From positions 248,001 through 312,000 of the forward strand of contig JACJXH010000001.1 of assembly GCA_020636745.1 (NCBI GenBank): a stretch of DNA of 64,000 nt. Direction: 5' to 3'. Below, one piece after another: positions 63,252 to 64,000 of the stretch. The translations under genes and the position numbers were made by a program. The notes under the pieces were generated by a model. The model had not been told where the DNA came from. It saw only the letters and a program-made list of their open reading frames with translations, and searched no databases. This DNA comes from Lentimicrobiaceae bacterium. Lineage in GTDB: Bacteria > Bacteroidota > Bacteroidia > Bacteroidales > Lentimicrobiaceae. The first letter of the stretch is position 1. Each line of letters opens with the position of its first letter.

Positions 63252-64000
63252 TTAGTATTGGTATAAATTCATCGAGAAAAGTAGTTCAAAAGCTGTTTGT
63301 TTACTGTTTAGCAAATACATTGTTCTGATTCCAAGGCTTACGGGTGTGCTTAAGCCTAATAAATGTATATCGGAAGTCAGATCTGCTCCTGCAGAATTAT
63401 AATACGTTGTTTTGCCTGAAGATAAGGCACTGGTGAAGTCATAAAATGCAGCAGCTCTGATGCGTTTGATAAACAGAAGCCCTCCCAGGTGTCTGTCAGG
63501 GTAAAATAGCGGTAGCCTGTAAATGGCTTTCAGGCTGCTCACTTTATCGGCATTGGGAATTATGAGATATCCCCTGCTTACACTAATAATATTGGCAAAC
63601 CTGTAGGTTTCGGGATTTGATTGCTGAAAACCGGAATATATTTGAAATGAGTGATTGGCTGCCAATCCGGGAAGATACACCTGAGCTGCAACAGCTGCAA
63701 TATTTCCGGCTTTTATCTGGCCGAAAGGTGTATGCCTGTATTTTAATTCTAAATTAAATCCCTTTTGTGGAGCCAAATCGCGATAAGCCTGCCTTTTATA
63801 GTGGTAAAAAAATGTCCGGTAGGTTAAACCGGATAAGTCTCCTTTTGTAAATTCTATGGGTGTTGACACGTCATGTTCCAGATGTGTTAGATTATGTGAT
63901 ATCTCGGCAAACAGACCTGTGCTATATGGCCCTCGTGATAAATTAAGCGATTGCGAAATGCTGAAATCAAAGTTGGTTTCATTCCAGGTGAAACGCCTTG
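63252..64000 (-). CDS. C-terminal part of an outer-membrane beta-barrel protein (runs off window)
   Basis: The frame stays open from the stop at 63252 to the window edge at 64000 without any stop codon. A GTG at 63869 is therefore an internal codon and not the start. At least 248 residues are visible. Alternating beta strands, and an aromatic end (FSMNLYQY), fit an outer-membrane barrel. The tail recalls the barrel domain found after WD40-like/PD40 repeats in Bacteroidota, but the N-terminal part is outside the window. Confidence 0.6.
   Translation of the reverse strand, partial: RRFTWNETNFDFSISQSLNLSRGPYSTGLFAEISHNLTHLEHDVSTPIEFTKGDLSGLTYRTFFYHYKRQAYRDLAPQKGFNLELKYRHTPFGQIKAGNIAAVAAQVYLPGLAANHSFQIYSGFQQSNPETYRFANIISVSRGYLIIPNADKVSSLKAIYRLPLFYPDRHLGGLLFIKRIRAAAFYDFTSALSSGKTTYYNSAGADLTSDIHLLGLSTPVSLGIRTMYLLNSKQTAFELLFSMNLYQY

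Noticed and set aside
63252..63869. Complete 205-aa gene starting with GTG
   Set aside because: The frame is open past that GTG up to the window edge with barrel-like sequence, so the gene is cut by the window.

Overview
The window is chromosomal DNA from a member of the Bacteroidota, most likely a Bacteroidales-like lineage with a type IX secretion system (T9SS). The evidence is a C-terminal T9SS sorting domain, a GldN/PorN-like lipoprotein, many Bacteroidota-style -7 promoter elements (TAnnTTTG), SusA-like starch enzymes, and the gene order hpt-adk-obg. No tRNA, rRNA, insertion sequence, prophage or CRISPR array was seen. The contents are mostly core metabolism with a few accessory or unusual genes.

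Layout. 0.1-8.1 kb: M20 amidohydrolase, GT4 glycosyltransferase, queuosine-precursor transporter, a T9SS-exported Omp28-type protein, an HsmA-family membrane protein and cinA. 8.4-12.9 kb: an ECF sigma-factor locus (sigma factor, membrane-anchored anti-sigma/beta-barrel protein, LVIVD-repeat lipoprotein, outer-membrane protein, small lipoprotein). Two near-identical candidate ECF promoters lie before the first and third genes. 13-23 kb: a universal stress protein, nucleoside phosphorylase, a SirB1-like protein, purC, a trehalose-synthase-like GH13, a PDZ/aspartyl protease, a SusA-like GH13 and a GH25 lysozyme. 23-31 kb: an AcoR-type sigma-54 activator behind a MalY-type aminotransferase, a Kelch-like secreted protein and a SNF2 helicase with a clamp-binding-like motif.

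31.3-35.3 kb is the most intriguing stretch. An orphan HD-PycTM protein (the Pycsar effector fold) is divergent from a two-gene secreted pair: a CotH-like atypical kinase and an ankyrin-PPP phosphatase. 36.7-43.5 kb: dgt, rlmF, glsA and a large receiver/PEP-synthase-like ATP-grasp protein. 43.5-50.1 kb: a NarL-type two-component system followed by a porin-pstSCAB phosphate-uptake operon with no phoU. 50.3-58.4 kb: an aspartase fused to a cyclic-nucleotide-binding-like domain, a TPR GT-C glycosyltransferase, the GldN/PorN-like lipoprotein, an M16 peptidase with an O-methyltransferase, a second universal stress protein and purE. 58.6-64 kb: hpt, an adenylate kinase made of two fused copies (the second apparently degenerate), obg, a PAP2 phosphatase, a NimA-like flavoprotein, a holin-family-IV-like membrane protein and the 3' part of an outer-membrane beta-barrel gene that runs off the window.

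All functional calls come from reading the protein sequences by eye against remembered family motifs. No database search was run.
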